This document shows, one piece after another, positions 35,268 to 44,147 of a stretch of DNA of 64,000 bases. Made by a program: the position numbers and the translations under genes. The notes under the pieces were generated by a model that made no database searches, was not told the DNA's origin, and saw nothing but the letters and a program-made list of their open reading frames with translations. This DNA is from Cellulomonas sp. 73-92 (GTDB taxonomy: Bacteria; Actinomycetota; Actinomycetes; Actinomycetales; Cellulomonadaceae): NCBI RefSeq assembly GCF_001898175.1, contig NZ_MKTH01000018.1, forward strand, positions 62,001-126,000. Reading direction: 5' to 3'. How positions within the stretch are numbered: position 1 is the first letter of the stretch; every line of letters starts with the position of its first letter.

Positions 35268-35333
35268 CTATCGACGTGGCGTGGCGCCGAGGCCGACGGC
35301 GCACGTCGCTAGCGACCTGGCGTGGCGCCGAGG
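35268..35333. repeat. Duplicated 3' end of the DUF72 gene
   Basis: 35309-35333, the last 25 bases of the DUF72 gene with its stop codon, recurs at 35268-35292 with 23 of 25 identical, 16 bases beyond the stop. Confidence 0.78.
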
Positions 35334-36136
35334 CGCTCGGCCAGGGACATCGCGTCGAACGGGGCACGGACCTTGACGTCGTTGTCGAAGTAGACGAGCA
35401 CGTCACGGCCGGCCTGCGCCCAGCCGCGCACGCGGGCCGCCCACCGGTCGAGCGCGGGCTCGTCGTACCCGGAGGTGTAGAGCTCGGCGTCGCCGTGCAG
35501 GCGCACGTACACGACGTCGGCGGTCGGCTCGTCGAGCAGCGGCCAGCGGCCGGCGGTGTCGGCGACGACGACGGCGACGCCGTGCCGGCGGGCGAGCGCG
35601 GTGAAGGCCGGGTCGCGGAAGCTGGCGTGGCGCACCTCGATCGCGTGGCGCACCGGCCGGTCCCCGTCCACGCGCAGCCAGGCGCGGTCCGTGAGCCTGT
35701 CGTCGTGATGCTGGGCCAGCGCGGACGCGGCGCGGGTGTCGTGCGGGAGCAGGGCGAGGAAGGCGTCGAGGACCTCGGGCTCGAAGGTCGTCGTCGGCGG
35801 CAGCTGCCACAGGATCGGGCCCAGCCGCGGCCCGAGGGCCAGGACGCCGCTCGCGAAGAAGTTGGCCAGCGCGGTCTCGACGCCGCGCAACCGCTTCATG
35901 TGCGTGACGAAGCGGCCGCCCTTGACGGAGAACAGGAAGTCGTCCGGCGTCTGGTCCGCCCACGCCCGGTACCGCTCGGGCCGCTGCAGCGAGTAGAAGG
36001 ACCCGTTGATCTCGACCGTGCGCAGCCGCTGCGCGACGTACTCCAGCTCGCGCTGCTGCGGCAGCCCCGCGGGGTAGAAGACGCCGCGCCACGGCGCGTA
36101 GCGCCATCCTGAGATTCCCACGCGGACGTCGGCCAT
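35309..36136 (-). CDS. DUF72 domain-containing protein
   Basis: 275-residue TIM-barrel-like protein of the DUF72/YecE family, function unknown. Typical elements: [20 protein letters not shown] at the N terminus, [97 protein letters not shown]. Full length. ATG 36136. Divergent from luxS with 36 bases between starts. Confidence 0.92.
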   Translation of the reverse strand: MADVRVGISGWRYAPWRGVFYPAGLPQQRELEYVAQRLRTVEINGSFYSLQRPERYRAWADQTPDDFLFSVKGGRFVTHMKRLRGVETALANFFASGVLALGPRLGPILWQLPPTTTFEPEVLDAFLALLPHDTRAASALAQHHDDRLTDRAWLRVDGDRPVRHAIEVRHASFRDPAFTALARRHGVAVVVADTAGRWPLLDEPTADVVYVRLHGDAELYTSGYDEPALDRWAARVRGWAQAGRDVLVYFDNDVKVRAPFDAMSLAERLGATPGR

Positions 36137-36172
36137 GACGGCAGTCTGGGCACGAGGCGCGACACTTGTCCC

Positions 36173-36640
36173 GTGGACACCCCCCGCATGAACGTCGAGT
36201 CGTTCAACCTCGACCACCGCACCGTCAAGGCCCCCTACGTCCGCCTCGCGGACCGCAAGGTGCTCCCCCACGGCGACGTGCTCGTCAAGTACGACATCCG
36301 CTTCGCCCAGCCGAACAAGGCCCACCTCGAGATGGACACGGTCCACTCGATCGAGCACCTGTTCGCGGAGAAGAGCCGGAACCACTCGGACAAGGTCGTC
36401 GACTTCTCGCCCATGGGCTGCCAGACGGGGTTCTACCTCATCCTCGCCGACGAGTGGGCGTACGACGACGTGCTCGACCTCGTCGAGGCGACGCTCGGCG
36501 ACATCCTCGAGGCGACGGAGGTGCCGGCCGCCAACGAGGTCCAGTGCGGGTGGGGCGCGCACCACACGCTGACCGGCGCGCAGGACGCCGCCCGGGAGTT
36601 CCTCGCGCACCGCGACGAGTGGGCGCAGGTGACCGCGTGA
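36173..36640 (+). CDS. luxS: S-ribosylhomocysteine lyase
   Basis: 155-residue metalloenzyme that splits S-ribosylhomocysteine into homocysteine and DPD, the precursor of autoinducer-2. Metal ligands H58 and H62 (HSIEH) and C125 (VQCGWGAHH); catalytic C83 in MGCQTGFY. The N-terminal [20 protein letters not shown] is canonical. GTG start at 36173. The stop overlaps the nucleosidase start by four bases, so the two steps S-adenosylhomocysteine to ribosylhomocysteine to homocysteine are encoded as one coupled unit. No AI-2 receptor is nearby, so a metabolic role is most likely. Confidence 0.96.
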   Translation: MDTPRMNVESFNLDHRTVKAPYVRLADRKVLPHGDVLVKYDIRFAQPNKAHLEMDTVHSIEHLFAEKSRNHSDKVVDFSPMGCQTGFYLILADEWAYDDVLDLVEATLGDILEATEVPAANEVQCGWGAHHTLTGAQDAAREFLAHRDEWAQVTA

Positions 36641-37407
36641 GCGAGGACGCCGCCGGGGAGCAGGCGGCGCCGCAGGCCGCCACCCGCCGGGAGCGGAACG
36701 CCGGGCGCAACGCCGGGAGGGCCGCCGGACGGCCCGTGGCGGTCTTCGTCGCGATGGACGAGGAGGCGCAGCCGTTCGTCGCCCGCGCACAGGCGCAGGG
36801 GGACGACGAGGTCGTCGGCGGCGCCCGGGTGCGAACCCTGCAGATCGCGGGACGGGACGTGCTCCTGGTCACCACCGGGATCGGTCTCGTCAACGCCGCG
36901 GCCGCCGGTGCGGTGGTCGCCAGCGGGCTCAAGCCGACCGCGTTCGTCAGCGCGGGCAGCGCCGGCGGGCTCGGCGACGGCGTGGGCGTGGGCGACGTCG
37001 TCGTCGGCGTGTCCTACGCCTACGCGCGGGCCGACGCCCGGGCGTTCGGGTACGTCATCGGGCAGGTGCCGGGCATGCCCGCGACGTTCGCGGCGGACCA
37101 GCGGCTGGTCGACGCGGCGCGGTCGTCGGCGGGCGGGCACACGGTGCACGCCGGCGAGGTGGTCTCGGGCGACACGTTCGTCGCCGGCGAGATCGTCGAC
37201 GAGGTGCGGCGCGACTTCCCCGGCGTGCTGGCCACCGACATGGAGTCGGCCGCGCTCGCCCACACGGCGCACCTGTTCGGCGTGCCCTTCGTCGCGGTGC
37301 GCGGCATCAGCGACCTGTGCGGCGCGGCCGAGTTCAGCGCACACGTGGACGACGCCGCCGACCGGGCCGCGGACGTCGTCGTCGGGCTGCTGCAGACGCT
37401 GGACTGA
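36637..37407 (+). CDS. mtnN: 5'-methylthioadenosine/S-adenosylhomocysteine nucleosidase
   Basis: 256-residue nucleosidase that removes adenine from methylthioadenosine and S-adenosylhomocysteine, producing the LuxS substrate. Features: [54 protein letters not shown], then [19 protein letters not shown] and [15 protein letters not shown] with the catalytic aspartate. An N-terminal extension of about 30 residues rich in Ala/Arg precedes the domain. The GTG start overlaps the luxS stop (GTGA). Confidence 0.93.
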   Translation: MSEDAAGEQAAPQAATRRERNAGRNAGRAAGRPVAVFVAMDEEAQPFVARAQAQGDDEVVGGARVRTLQIAGRDVLLVTTGIGLVNAAAAGAVVASGLKPTAFVSAGSAGGLGDGVGVGDVVVGVSYAYARADARAFGYVIGQVPGMPATFAADQRLVDAARSSAGGHTVHAGEVVSGDTFVAGEIVDEVRRDFPGVLATDMESAALAHTAHLFGVPFVAVRGISDLCGAAEFSAHVDDAADRAADVVVGLLQTLD

Positions 37408-37451
37408 CGCTCGTCCGGTGGGCGCGGCACCGGCTCGGCTACGGTGAGGTG

Positions 37452-39194
37452 ATGGTGCGGCGCAAGGGGGCGCCCGAACGCGTCGTCGTGGACCTCGGCG
37501 CATTCGGCGACGTCGGTGCGAGCGGGACGCCGCCCGACGCCGGTCGGGAGGCCGCGGCGCGTCACGGCGGCATCGGGCTCGACCAGGCCGGGCGCGAGCG
37601 GGGCGGGCCTCGCGCCGACGGGGCCGTCTCGTCGTCGGCCGACGAAGAGGTCGGCGCACAGGCTGCGGCGCGAGCACGCGGACCGCGGGCCCGCGGGCTG
37701 GTCGCCGTCGGCACGGCGGCGTTCCTCGCCCTGTCCGCGTGGGGCACGTCCACGGAGATCCGCGACCACGAGCGTGCCCGGCAGCTGATGACCGCACCCG
37801 GCGGTGTCCTGTCGCTGGCGGAGGCGCCCCGGGTGACCTGGTCGGCGCCGACCGAGTCCGCGGACGACACCGCCTACCTGCCGGGCCTGGTCGTCGTGCG
37901 GCGCGGCACCGTGCTGCACGCCCTGGACGCCGGCACGGGCGTCGAGCGCTGGCAGGTGCCCGTCGGCGGGGACCCGACGTGCCGCGTCGCCGCGTCCGGG
38001 ACGGGCGGTGCCGCGGTCGTCGACCCGATCGTCTGCTGGGGCGGCCTCAACGCGTCGCCGCAGGTGACGGTGGTCCCTGCGGACGGGAGCTCGACGACCC
38101 GCGCCCTGGGCCAGGACGTCTCCTGGGCTACCGGCACCACGGACGGCGGCCTGGCGACCGTGCGGGCGATCGGTCCCGAGCCGCCCGCCGGCCAGGTCAC
38201 GATGACCCCGGCCGACGGCGGCGGCTACTCCCTCGACGGCACCGTCACGCAGGGGCAGGACGTCGTCGTCCGGCTCGAGGACGCCGCGACGGGGGCGCTG
38301 CGGTGGGAGCGGACGATCGCGTTCCACCCCGACGGCAACCTCGGGCGCTGCGGCACGGTGGCCGAGGACCGTACGGGCACCCAGCCGACCTACACGTACA
38401 CGGTGCGGCGGCCGTCGGTCGACGCCTTCGGCGCGTTCCTCGCGGTCTCCGGCTGCGGCGTCGAGGCGACCATCTCCCCCGACGGCGTGGTCACCGGCGC
38501 ACGGGCCTCGGAGTGGTCGTACGCGACGCCCTACGTCGACGGCGGCGTCCTCGACATCGGCGGGTCGGGCGCGGGGGTCGTCAGCGTGCTGCACGGGTCC
38601 GGCGGCGCGGTGACGTTCCCCGGGCAGGTGCTCAACCCGCGGGCGACCGACGGCACGCCCTCCGACGTGGTGCTCGTCGGCTCCGCCACCGTGCCGCTGC
38701 GGGCGTTCGGGACGGACGGCGCCGAGCGCTGGCACAACGTCGCGCCCTACGGGGAGCTCCTGGTGCGAACGCGCGACGTCGCGGTGCTGTCGCTGCCCGA
38801 GGGAGGCGCCGCCGGGGTCGACCTGCGCACCGGGGAGCGCCTGTGGACGGTGTCGACACTCGTGCCGGGCGCCCAGGGGGCGGAGACCGTGCCGGTCGGC
38901 GCGTTCACGGACGGGCACGTGGCGGCCCTGGTCATGGGCCACTACCCGTCCACCGTCGACGACTCCGGTGGCTCGATCACCCTCGGCTCCACGACCGCCG
39001 ACCTCGTCGGGCTCGACCTCACGACGGGCGCGGTCCGCTGGCGCACGCTCCTGCCGGGCGCGGGCACGTCGATCGACGCGGTCGAGGGGCACCTGGTGCG
39101 CAGCGCGCAGGCGGACAGCACGGTCCTCGGGGCCGACGGCCCCGGCGGCGGCTTCGTCCGCCACGCGCCCGGCACGGTGTACGCGCTCGGCTGA
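37452..39194 (+). CDS. Membrane-anchored PQQ-like beta-propeller protein
   Basis: 580-residue protein with a short N-terminal motif RVVVDLGAFG, a disordered acidic/Ala-rich cytoplasmic part, one membrane helix at about 82-99 (LVAVGTAAFLALSAW) and a large extracytoplasmic domain. That domain has repeated strands of the PQQ/quinoprotein propeller type (GTVLHALDAGTGVERWQVPV, VVVRLEDAATGALRWERTI, LVGLDLTTGAVRWRTLLPG). No enzyme active site is visible, so binding or sensing is as likely as catalysis. ATG at 37452, just after GGTGAGGTG. A paralogue with the same layout follows 65 bases downstream. Confidence 0.85.
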   Translation: MVRRKGAPERVVVDLGAFGDVGASGTPPDAGREAAARHGGIGLDQAGRERGGPRADGAVSSSADEEVGAQAAARARGPRARGLVAVGTAAFLALSAWGTSTEIRDHERARQLMTAPGGVLSLAEAPRVTWSAPTESADDTAYLPGLVVVRRGTVLHALDAGTGVERWQVPVGGDPTCRVAASGTGGAAVVDPIVCWGGLNASPQVTVVPADGSSTTRALGQDVSWATGTTDGGLATVRAIGPEPPAGQVTMTPADGGGYSLDGTVTQGQDVVVRLEDAATGALRWERTIAFHPDGNLGRCGTVAEDRTGTQPTYTYTVRRPSVDAFGAFLAVSGCGVEATISPDGVVTGARASEWSYATPYVDGGVLDIGGSGAGVVSVLHGSGGAVTFPGQVLNPRATDGTPSDVVLVGSATVPLRAFGTDGAERWHNVAPYGELLVRTRDVAVLSLPEGGAAGVDLRTGERLWTVSTLVPGAQGAETVPVGAFTDGHVAALVMGHYPSTVDDSGGSITLGSTTADLVGLDLTTGAVRWRTLLPGAGTSIDAVEGHLVRSAQADSTVLGADGPGGGFVRHAPGTVYALG

Positions 39195-39259
39195 GGCCGC
39201 GAGCGCGCCGGGCCGACGCTCCGGGCGCTCGCGCCGGCGGCGCGGGTTACCGTTCGACG

Positions 39260-40947
39260 ATGTCGCGTCGCCGCCGCCCGGCGGCCGGCCGCGTGCTCGT
39301 CGACCTCGGCGAGCTCGGCCGGCCCGGGACCGGTCACGCGCGGTGGCACGACGATCCGGACCCCCGGGCCACCACGGCGACGGACGACGCAGCCGACGCG
39401 GACGACGCCGACCGCCACGCGCACCGCGCCGTGCAGCGCACCCACGGGATCCGGGCGACGGTCGCCGCCGGCACGGTGGCGTTCCTCGCGCTCGCCGCCT
39501 GGGGTGCCACCAGCGAGATCGCCGACCACGACCGCGCCCGGCGCCTCGCGGCGGCCCCCGGGGGGTCCTCTCGCTGGCCGAGCCGCCGCGCGTCACCTGG
39601 TCGGCGGACACCGAGTCCGCCGACGCGACCGTTGCCATGCCGGGGCTCGTCGTCGTGCGCCGCGGCACGGTGCTGCACGCCCTGGAGGCGGGCACCGGCG
39701 TCGAGCGCTGGCAGGTCGAGGTCGGCGGCGACCCGCGCTGCGGCCCCTTCGCGGTGGCGCCCGGCGCCGCGGTGGTCGTCGACCCGCTCGTCTGCTGGAG
39801 CGGGTCCGAGGGCGCCGGATCCCGCGTGACCGTGGTGCACGCGGACGGGTCGGCGACCGTGCGCCGGCTCGACCCCGCCGTCGCCGCGGCCGCCGGCACG
39901 GCCGACGGCGGCGTCGTCACCGTGCGCCTCGTCGGGCCGAGCCCGGCCACCGACCAGGTGAGCGTCACGCCGACCGGCGGGCTCGACGGGACGCCGGTGA
40001 CCGGCCAGGACGCCGTCGTGACCCTCGAGGACGCGGTGACCGGCGCCCGGCTGTGGCAGCACACGGTGGCCCACCAGCAGGTCCTGGACCCGGCGAGCTG
40101 CGGCTCGGTCACCGTGGACCGCAGCGGGCCGGAGCCGACCTACACCCTCGCGGCCTCACCCCCGTCGGTGTTCGCCTACGCGGGCCTCGTGGAGGTCTAC
40201 GGCTGCGGCCTGCAGGCGGCGTTCCGCCTCGACGGGACCGTCGTCGCCGACCCCGGGGCGTCGCCCTGGTGGTACGCCCAGCCCTACGTCGACGGCGGCG
40301 TGCTCGAGCAGGTCGGCGGGTACCGCGGCGACACCGAGGTCGCCAGCGTGCTCCACGGACCCGGCGGCGTCGTGACGTACCCGAAGCAGGTGCTCGACCC
40401 GTGGGCGACCGACGGCACGTCGCCGGGGCTGGTGCTCGCCGGCTCCGCAGGCGTGCCGCTGACCGCCTACGGCCCCGACGGCGGGGTGCGCTGGCAGGCC
40501 ACGCACGTCTACAGCACCCTGCTGGTGCGGACCGCCCGGGTCGCCGTCCTCACGCGGACGTACGGGGGGATCGCCGGCGTCGACCTCCGGACCGGCAGGG
40601 AGCTGTGGGTGGACCCGGACCTCGTGGCGGTGGACGCGGGCACCGTCCCGCCACGGGCCGCGTTCACCGACGGGCGCCGTGCCGCCCTCGTCGTCGACGT
40701 CGACGCGACGAACGCCCACGCCGCGTCCGGCGAGTCCACCGTCGCCACCACGGTCCTCGTCGCCCTCGACCTCGCGACGGGCGCGGTCCGCTGGCGGACC
40801 ACGCTGCCCGAGGGTGGCTCGTCGGTGGTCGCGGTCGAGGGCCACCTGATCGACACGGCGCGCGCCAGCTTCACGTTCGTCGCGCCGGACGGCCCGGGCG
40901 GCGGGGCCGTCAACCACTCGCCCGGCACGGTGCACGCGCTCGGCTGA
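39260..40947 (+). pseudogene. Second PQQ-like beta-propeller paralogue, frameshifted in a G tract
   Basis: Homologue of the preceding gene with the same order: VLVDLGELG near the N terminus, a helix (RATVAAGTVAFLALAAW), then a propeller. From ATG 39260 the frame is correct up to the G run at 39560-39565, after which it turns to nonsense. The propeller resumes in the next frame with GVLSLAEPPRVTWSADTES and continues to TGA 40945-40947. The upstream paralogue reads through this point as APGGVLSLAEAPRVTW. One extra G (seven rather than six) would restore a 562-residue protein. This may be a real mutation, a switchable tract or a sequencing error; if real, only a soluble fragment from an internal start could be made. 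Confidence 0.82.
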
Positions 40948-40978
40948 CGGCCCCCGCGCCGCCGCCGACCGGCCGGCG

Positions 40979-42250
40979 CTAGCGGCGCTCGACCACCACC
41001 GGGTGGCCGTCGGGCCGGAGCCCGGCCGCCACGCGCGTGCGGGCGTTGGCGTGGACCGACCAGCGCGGCACGGTGGCGCGCAGCACGCCGGCGGCCACGA
41101 TCCCCATCACGCCCATGACGACCGCGCCCCCGGCGAGGCTGCCCAGGCCGGCACCGGCGGCGACCGCGAGCGGCCCCGCGGCTCCCCCGGCGTCCGAGAA
41201 CAGCCGCCACACCCCGAGGAACTGCGGCCGGACGCCCGGCGGCGCCACGTCCGCCCCGAGCGTCATGATCATCCCGGCGCCGATGCCGTTGGCCAGGCCC
41301 ATCGCCATGGCGATCACGGCCAGCCACGCGGCCGACGAGGCCAGGGGCAGCAGCATGAGGGTCGCACCCAGCGCCACCATGGACGGCACGGCCACCGCCA
41401 GCCGCCCGCGCCGGTCCATGAGCTTGCCAGCGGGGTAGAACACCACCGTGTCCACCAGCCCGGACAGCCCGTAGACCAGGCTCGTCGTCGCCGGCGCGAG
41501 CCCGAGGTGCTCGCCCCACAGCGGGATGACCACCTGGCGGGCGGCCCGCGTCGCGCCGACGAGCAGCACCGCGATGCCGAGCTGGACGAACACCGCGCGG
41601 TGCTCGACGAGCACACGCCGCAGGGACACGGGCGCGCCGCCGCGGACCGCGGCGACCCCCGCCCCCTCGACGTCCGGGACCACGGCGACGACGACGCCGG
41701 CGACCACCGTGACGGCCAGCCCGAACCAGAACACGCCGACCGTGCCGAACAGGTGCACCACACCGGCACCGAGGAACGGCCCGACGAACATCCCGATGCG
41801 CCCCACGCCGCCCAGCGTCGACAGGGCCCGCGCCCGGTACAGGGGCGGCGTGATCTCCGTGAGGTAGGCCTGCCGGGCGAGCATGTACACCGAGTTCGTC
41901 GCGCCCGTCAGCAGCACCGCGAGGCCGAAGAGCAGCGGGCCGCCCGCCAGCGCGCAGCCGACGAGCGTCACGCTCGTCGCCACCGCCGCGATGAGCAGCG
42001 CCCGCCGGTCGCCGACGCGGGCCGCGAGAGCGCCCGCCGGCGCGTCGCCGAGGATCTGCCCCACCGCGAGCATCGCGGCCAGCAGGCCGGCTACGCCCAG
42101 GGACGTGCCGAGCTGGACGGCGCGGATGGCGACCATCGGCGTGACGGCCCCGATGCCCGTCTCGAAGCACAGCGCCGGCAGGAAGACCCCGAGCAGCGCC
42201 TGCCGGGACAGGAAGCCACCGGTCGCGTCCTCGGTCCGGGCGGAGCTCAT
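40979..42250 (-). CDS. Major facilitator superfamily transporter
   Basis: 423-residue, twelve-helix MFS protein. The loop 2-3 motif is GALAARVGDRRALL (about 73-86) and its counterpart AGKLMDRRGRLAVA lies in the second half. SVYMLARQAYLTEITPP and LSGLVDTVVFYPAG are typical of drug/sugar-efflux-type MFS proteins; substrate unknown. ATG 42250 overlaps the NUDIX stop as ATGA, so the two are co-translated. The stop is 31 bases from the convergent propeller gene. Confidence 0.9.
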   Translation of the reverse strand: MSSARTEDATGGFLSRQALLGVFLPALCFETGIGAVTPMVAIRAVQLGTSLGVAGLLAAMLAVGQILGDAPAGALAARVGDRRALLIAAVATSVTLVGCALAGGPLLFGLAVLLTGATNSVYMLARQAYLTEITPPLYRARALSTLGGVGRIGMFVGPFLGAGVVHLFGTVGVFWFGLAVTVVAGVVVAVVPDVEGAGVAAVRGGAPVSLRRVLVEHRAVFVQLGIAVLLVGATRAARQVVIPLWGEHLGLAPATTSLVYGLSGLVDTVVFYPAGKLMDRRGRLAVAVPSMVALGATLMLLPLASSAAWLAVIAMAMGLANGIGAGMIMTLGADVAPPGVRPQFLGVWRLFSDAGGAAGPLAVAAGAGLGSLAGGAVVMGVMGIVAAGVLRATVPRWSVHANARTRVAAGLRPDGHPVVVERR

Positions 42251-42714
42251 CGTTCGAAGGCCGCCGCGGGGTCGTCCGACAGCGCGCTGGCGAGGCGGCC
42301 GTGCATGTGGGCCTGCATCGGCGGCAGGTCGTCGAGGTCGAACCAGGCGGCGTCGGTGTTCTCGCCGTCGGCGGGGTGGGGCTCGCCGGAGACGTACGCG
42401 CAACGGAACGTCAGGTCGATGTACTGCGAGCGATCGCCGTTGGCGTAGGTGACGGGCTCGGTGACCCCGACGGACGCCAGCCGTGTCGCCGTCGCGACGA
42501 CGTTCGCCTCCTCGAGCACCTCGCGCACGGCCGCGACGGCGGGCTGCTCCCCCGGGTCGACGATGCCGGTGACGGGCGTCCACTGGCCGTTGTCGGCCCG
42601 CCGCACCAGCAGCACCTGGCGCCCACGGAGCACCACCGCGGTGACGCCGGCGAGCCAGAGGGGGTCGTGCCCGATCTTCGCGCGCAGGGCGAGGACGAAG
42701 TCAGGGGTGGCCAC
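42247..42714 (-). CDS. NUDIX hydrolase
   Basis: 155-residue hydrolase of nucleoside-diphosphate-linked compounds. The NUDIX box is complete: G-x5-E-x7-REVLEE, from GIVDPGEQPAVAAVREVLEE at about 50-69. Preceding strand VTAVVLRGRQVLLVRRADNG and C-terminal WFDLDDLPPMQAHMHGRL are typical. Substrate unknown. GTG start at 42714. It lies 11 bases downstream of the acylphosphatase stop and overlaps the MFS gene by four bases. Confidence 0.92.
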   Translation of the reverse strand: MATPDFVLALRAKIGHDPLWLAGVTAVVLRGRQVLLVRRADNGQWTPVTGIVDPGEQPAVAAVREVLEEANVVATATRLASVGVTEPVTYANGDRSQYIDLTFRCAYVSGEPHPADGENTDAAWFDLDDLPPMQAHMHGRLASALSDDPAAAFER

Positions 42715-42725
42715 GGGAGGCGATG

Positions 42726-42995
42726 CTACGGCTCCACCTCGAAGCCCGACCAACCCGCCGGGTCGTCGTCGGCGACGACCACCCGGGCGACCCGGGCCCA
42801 GCGCGGGCCCTCGCCCAACGCGCTGACCAGCGCGTCGACCGCCGCCGCATCGCCCTCGGCGTGGACCTCGACGCTCCCGTCGTCCCGGTTGGACACCCAG
42901 CCGCGGACGCCGAGGCGCTGCGCCTCGCGCGCGGTCCACCACCGGTAGCCGACGCCCTGCACGTCCCCGTGCACCACGGCCCGACGAGCGATCAC
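42726..42995 (-). CDS. acyP: Acylphosphatase
   Basis: 89-residue enzyme that hydrolyses acyl phosphates. The active-site loop is HGDVQGVGYRWWTAREA with the phosphate-binding arginine (R18); the catalytic asparagine is in LGVRGWVSNRDDGSVEVHA. Full length for the family. GTG start. Placed 18 bases after the GGDEF-like gene on the same strand and 11 bases before the NUDIX gene, giving a probable operon of small hydrolases with the MFS transporter. Confidence 0.94.
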   Translation of the reverse strand: MIARRAVVHGDVQGVGYRWWTAREAQRLGVRGWVSNRDDGSVEVHAEGDAAAVDALVSALGEGPRWARVARVVVADDDPAGWSGFEVEP

Positions 42996-43013
42996 ACCCC
43001 CATGGTGACGGCG

Positions 43014-44000
43014 TCAGCCCTGCTGAGGCGAGGCGAGGGGTGCCTCCGCCCGGCGTGCCGCCGCCTTCGCCCGGCGCAGGCGGGCCTCGGCCTCGCGGAC
43101 GAGCTCGTCGGGTGCCGCCGTGCCGGGGACCGACCACGCCACCGCCGAGTGAAGCCACGGCCAGGCCGCCGGCGGGATGCCACCCGAGGGGGTCAGCAGC
43201 GCCGTCACTGCCTGCTGCCGCACCGCGTCGGCCTGGGCGGCGGCGCGCAGGTCGTCGGCCGGCGGCAGGGTCGCCAGGACCGCGAACCGGTCGCCGTCCA
43301 CGCGCCCCGCCTCGCAGCCGGGTGGCAGGGACTCGCCGAGCCGGCTCGCCAGCTCGGCCAGCAGCGCGTCGCCGTTGGCCTGCCCGTAGCGGGCGTTCGT
43401 GTCGGCCATGCCGCGCACGTCGAGCAGCACGAGCACCACGCGCGCCTGCGTGCGCGCGGCCATCTCGCACCGGCGGGTCAGCGAGTGCCACGTGCTGGGC
43501 CGGCCGGGCAGGCGGGTGAGGGGGTCGTGCGTGGACCGCTGCGCCAGGGCGCCGACCAGGGCGAGCACCAGGTCGGCGGCGCTCGCCGAGCCCCACGCCT
43601 CGCCACGCACGAGGACCTCGTCGTACCGGCGCTCGCCGGGACGCTCCATCGCGCGGGTGGCCACCTCCGCGACGGGGGCCTCGGGTGCGACCACGAGCGC
43701 CGACCAGTCCGTGACGTCGCCCGTCGCGCGGCGCTCCAGCACCGCCCGCCCGTACCCCAGCCGGCCGGTCATCGCGCCGGTGAACCTGCTGCGCGTGACG
43801 AGGCCGACCCGTCCGTCGCCGTCGTCGAGCACCGCGACGCAGGGCAGGTCCTCGTCGCGGAAGACCACCTCGAGGTCGGCCACCGGCAGGCCAGAGCCGA
43901 CGACGAGGACGGGCCGGGCCAGGTCGCGGGCGACCCCGGCCAGCCGGCCCCGGCCCGGTGCGGCCGTGTGCTGCGCCACCGCGGTGAGCTCGTCGTGCAT
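43014..44000 (-). CDS. CBS-like / degenerate GGDEF domain protein
   Basis: 328-residue cytoplasmic protein. Residues about 28-150 look like a CBS-pair or EAL-associated sensory module (PVADLEVVFRDEDLPCVAVL, GRVGLVTRSRF). From 157 it follows the GGDEF fold (THDPLTRLPGR, ARVVLVLLDVRGM, NARYGQANGDALLAELASRL). The catalytic GGEEF is DGDRF at 235-239, so diguanylate cyclase activity is unlikely; a GTP- or c-di-GMP-binding regulatory role is more plausible. ATG 44000, divergent from the NYN gene. Confidence 0.85.
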   Translation of the reverse strand: MHDELTAVAQHTAAPGRGRLAGVARDLARPVLVVGSGLPVADLEVVFRDEDLPCVAVLDDGDGRVGLVTRSRFTGAMTGRLGYGRAVLERRATGDVTDWSALVVAPEAPVAEVATRAMERPGERRYDEVLVRGEAWGSASAADLVLALVGALAQRSTHDPLTRLPGRPSTWHSLTRRCEMAARTQARVVLVLLDVRGMADTNARYGQANGDALLAELASRLGESLPPGCEAGRVDGDRFAVLATLPPADDLRAAAQADAVRQQAVTALLTPSGGIPPAAWPWLHSAVAWSVPGTAAPDELVREAEARLRRAKAAARRAEAPLASPQQG

Positions 44001-44147
44001 GCCGGAAGTGTCGGCGCGCGCGACGAGCGGAACCGGACCAAGCGGACACGACCGGTGAGTGTTGGCCGGACGTTCACGCGGGGGTCACCTGCGGTGACGG
44101 CGCTCGAAACACGGGCCGCCGGGACGAATGCCCGGCAGGATGGGCGG

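Noticed and set aside
39555..39570. Programmed ribosomal frameshift that makes a full-length protein
   Set aside because: The tract is not a convincing slippery heptamer and no downstream stimulatory structure was identified; a lost base or read error is simpler.
37020..40112. A 1030-codon open frame on the minus strand across the propeller genes
   Set aside because: Shadow of the plus-strand genes: low complexity, no motif, and its third-position bias follows the other strand.
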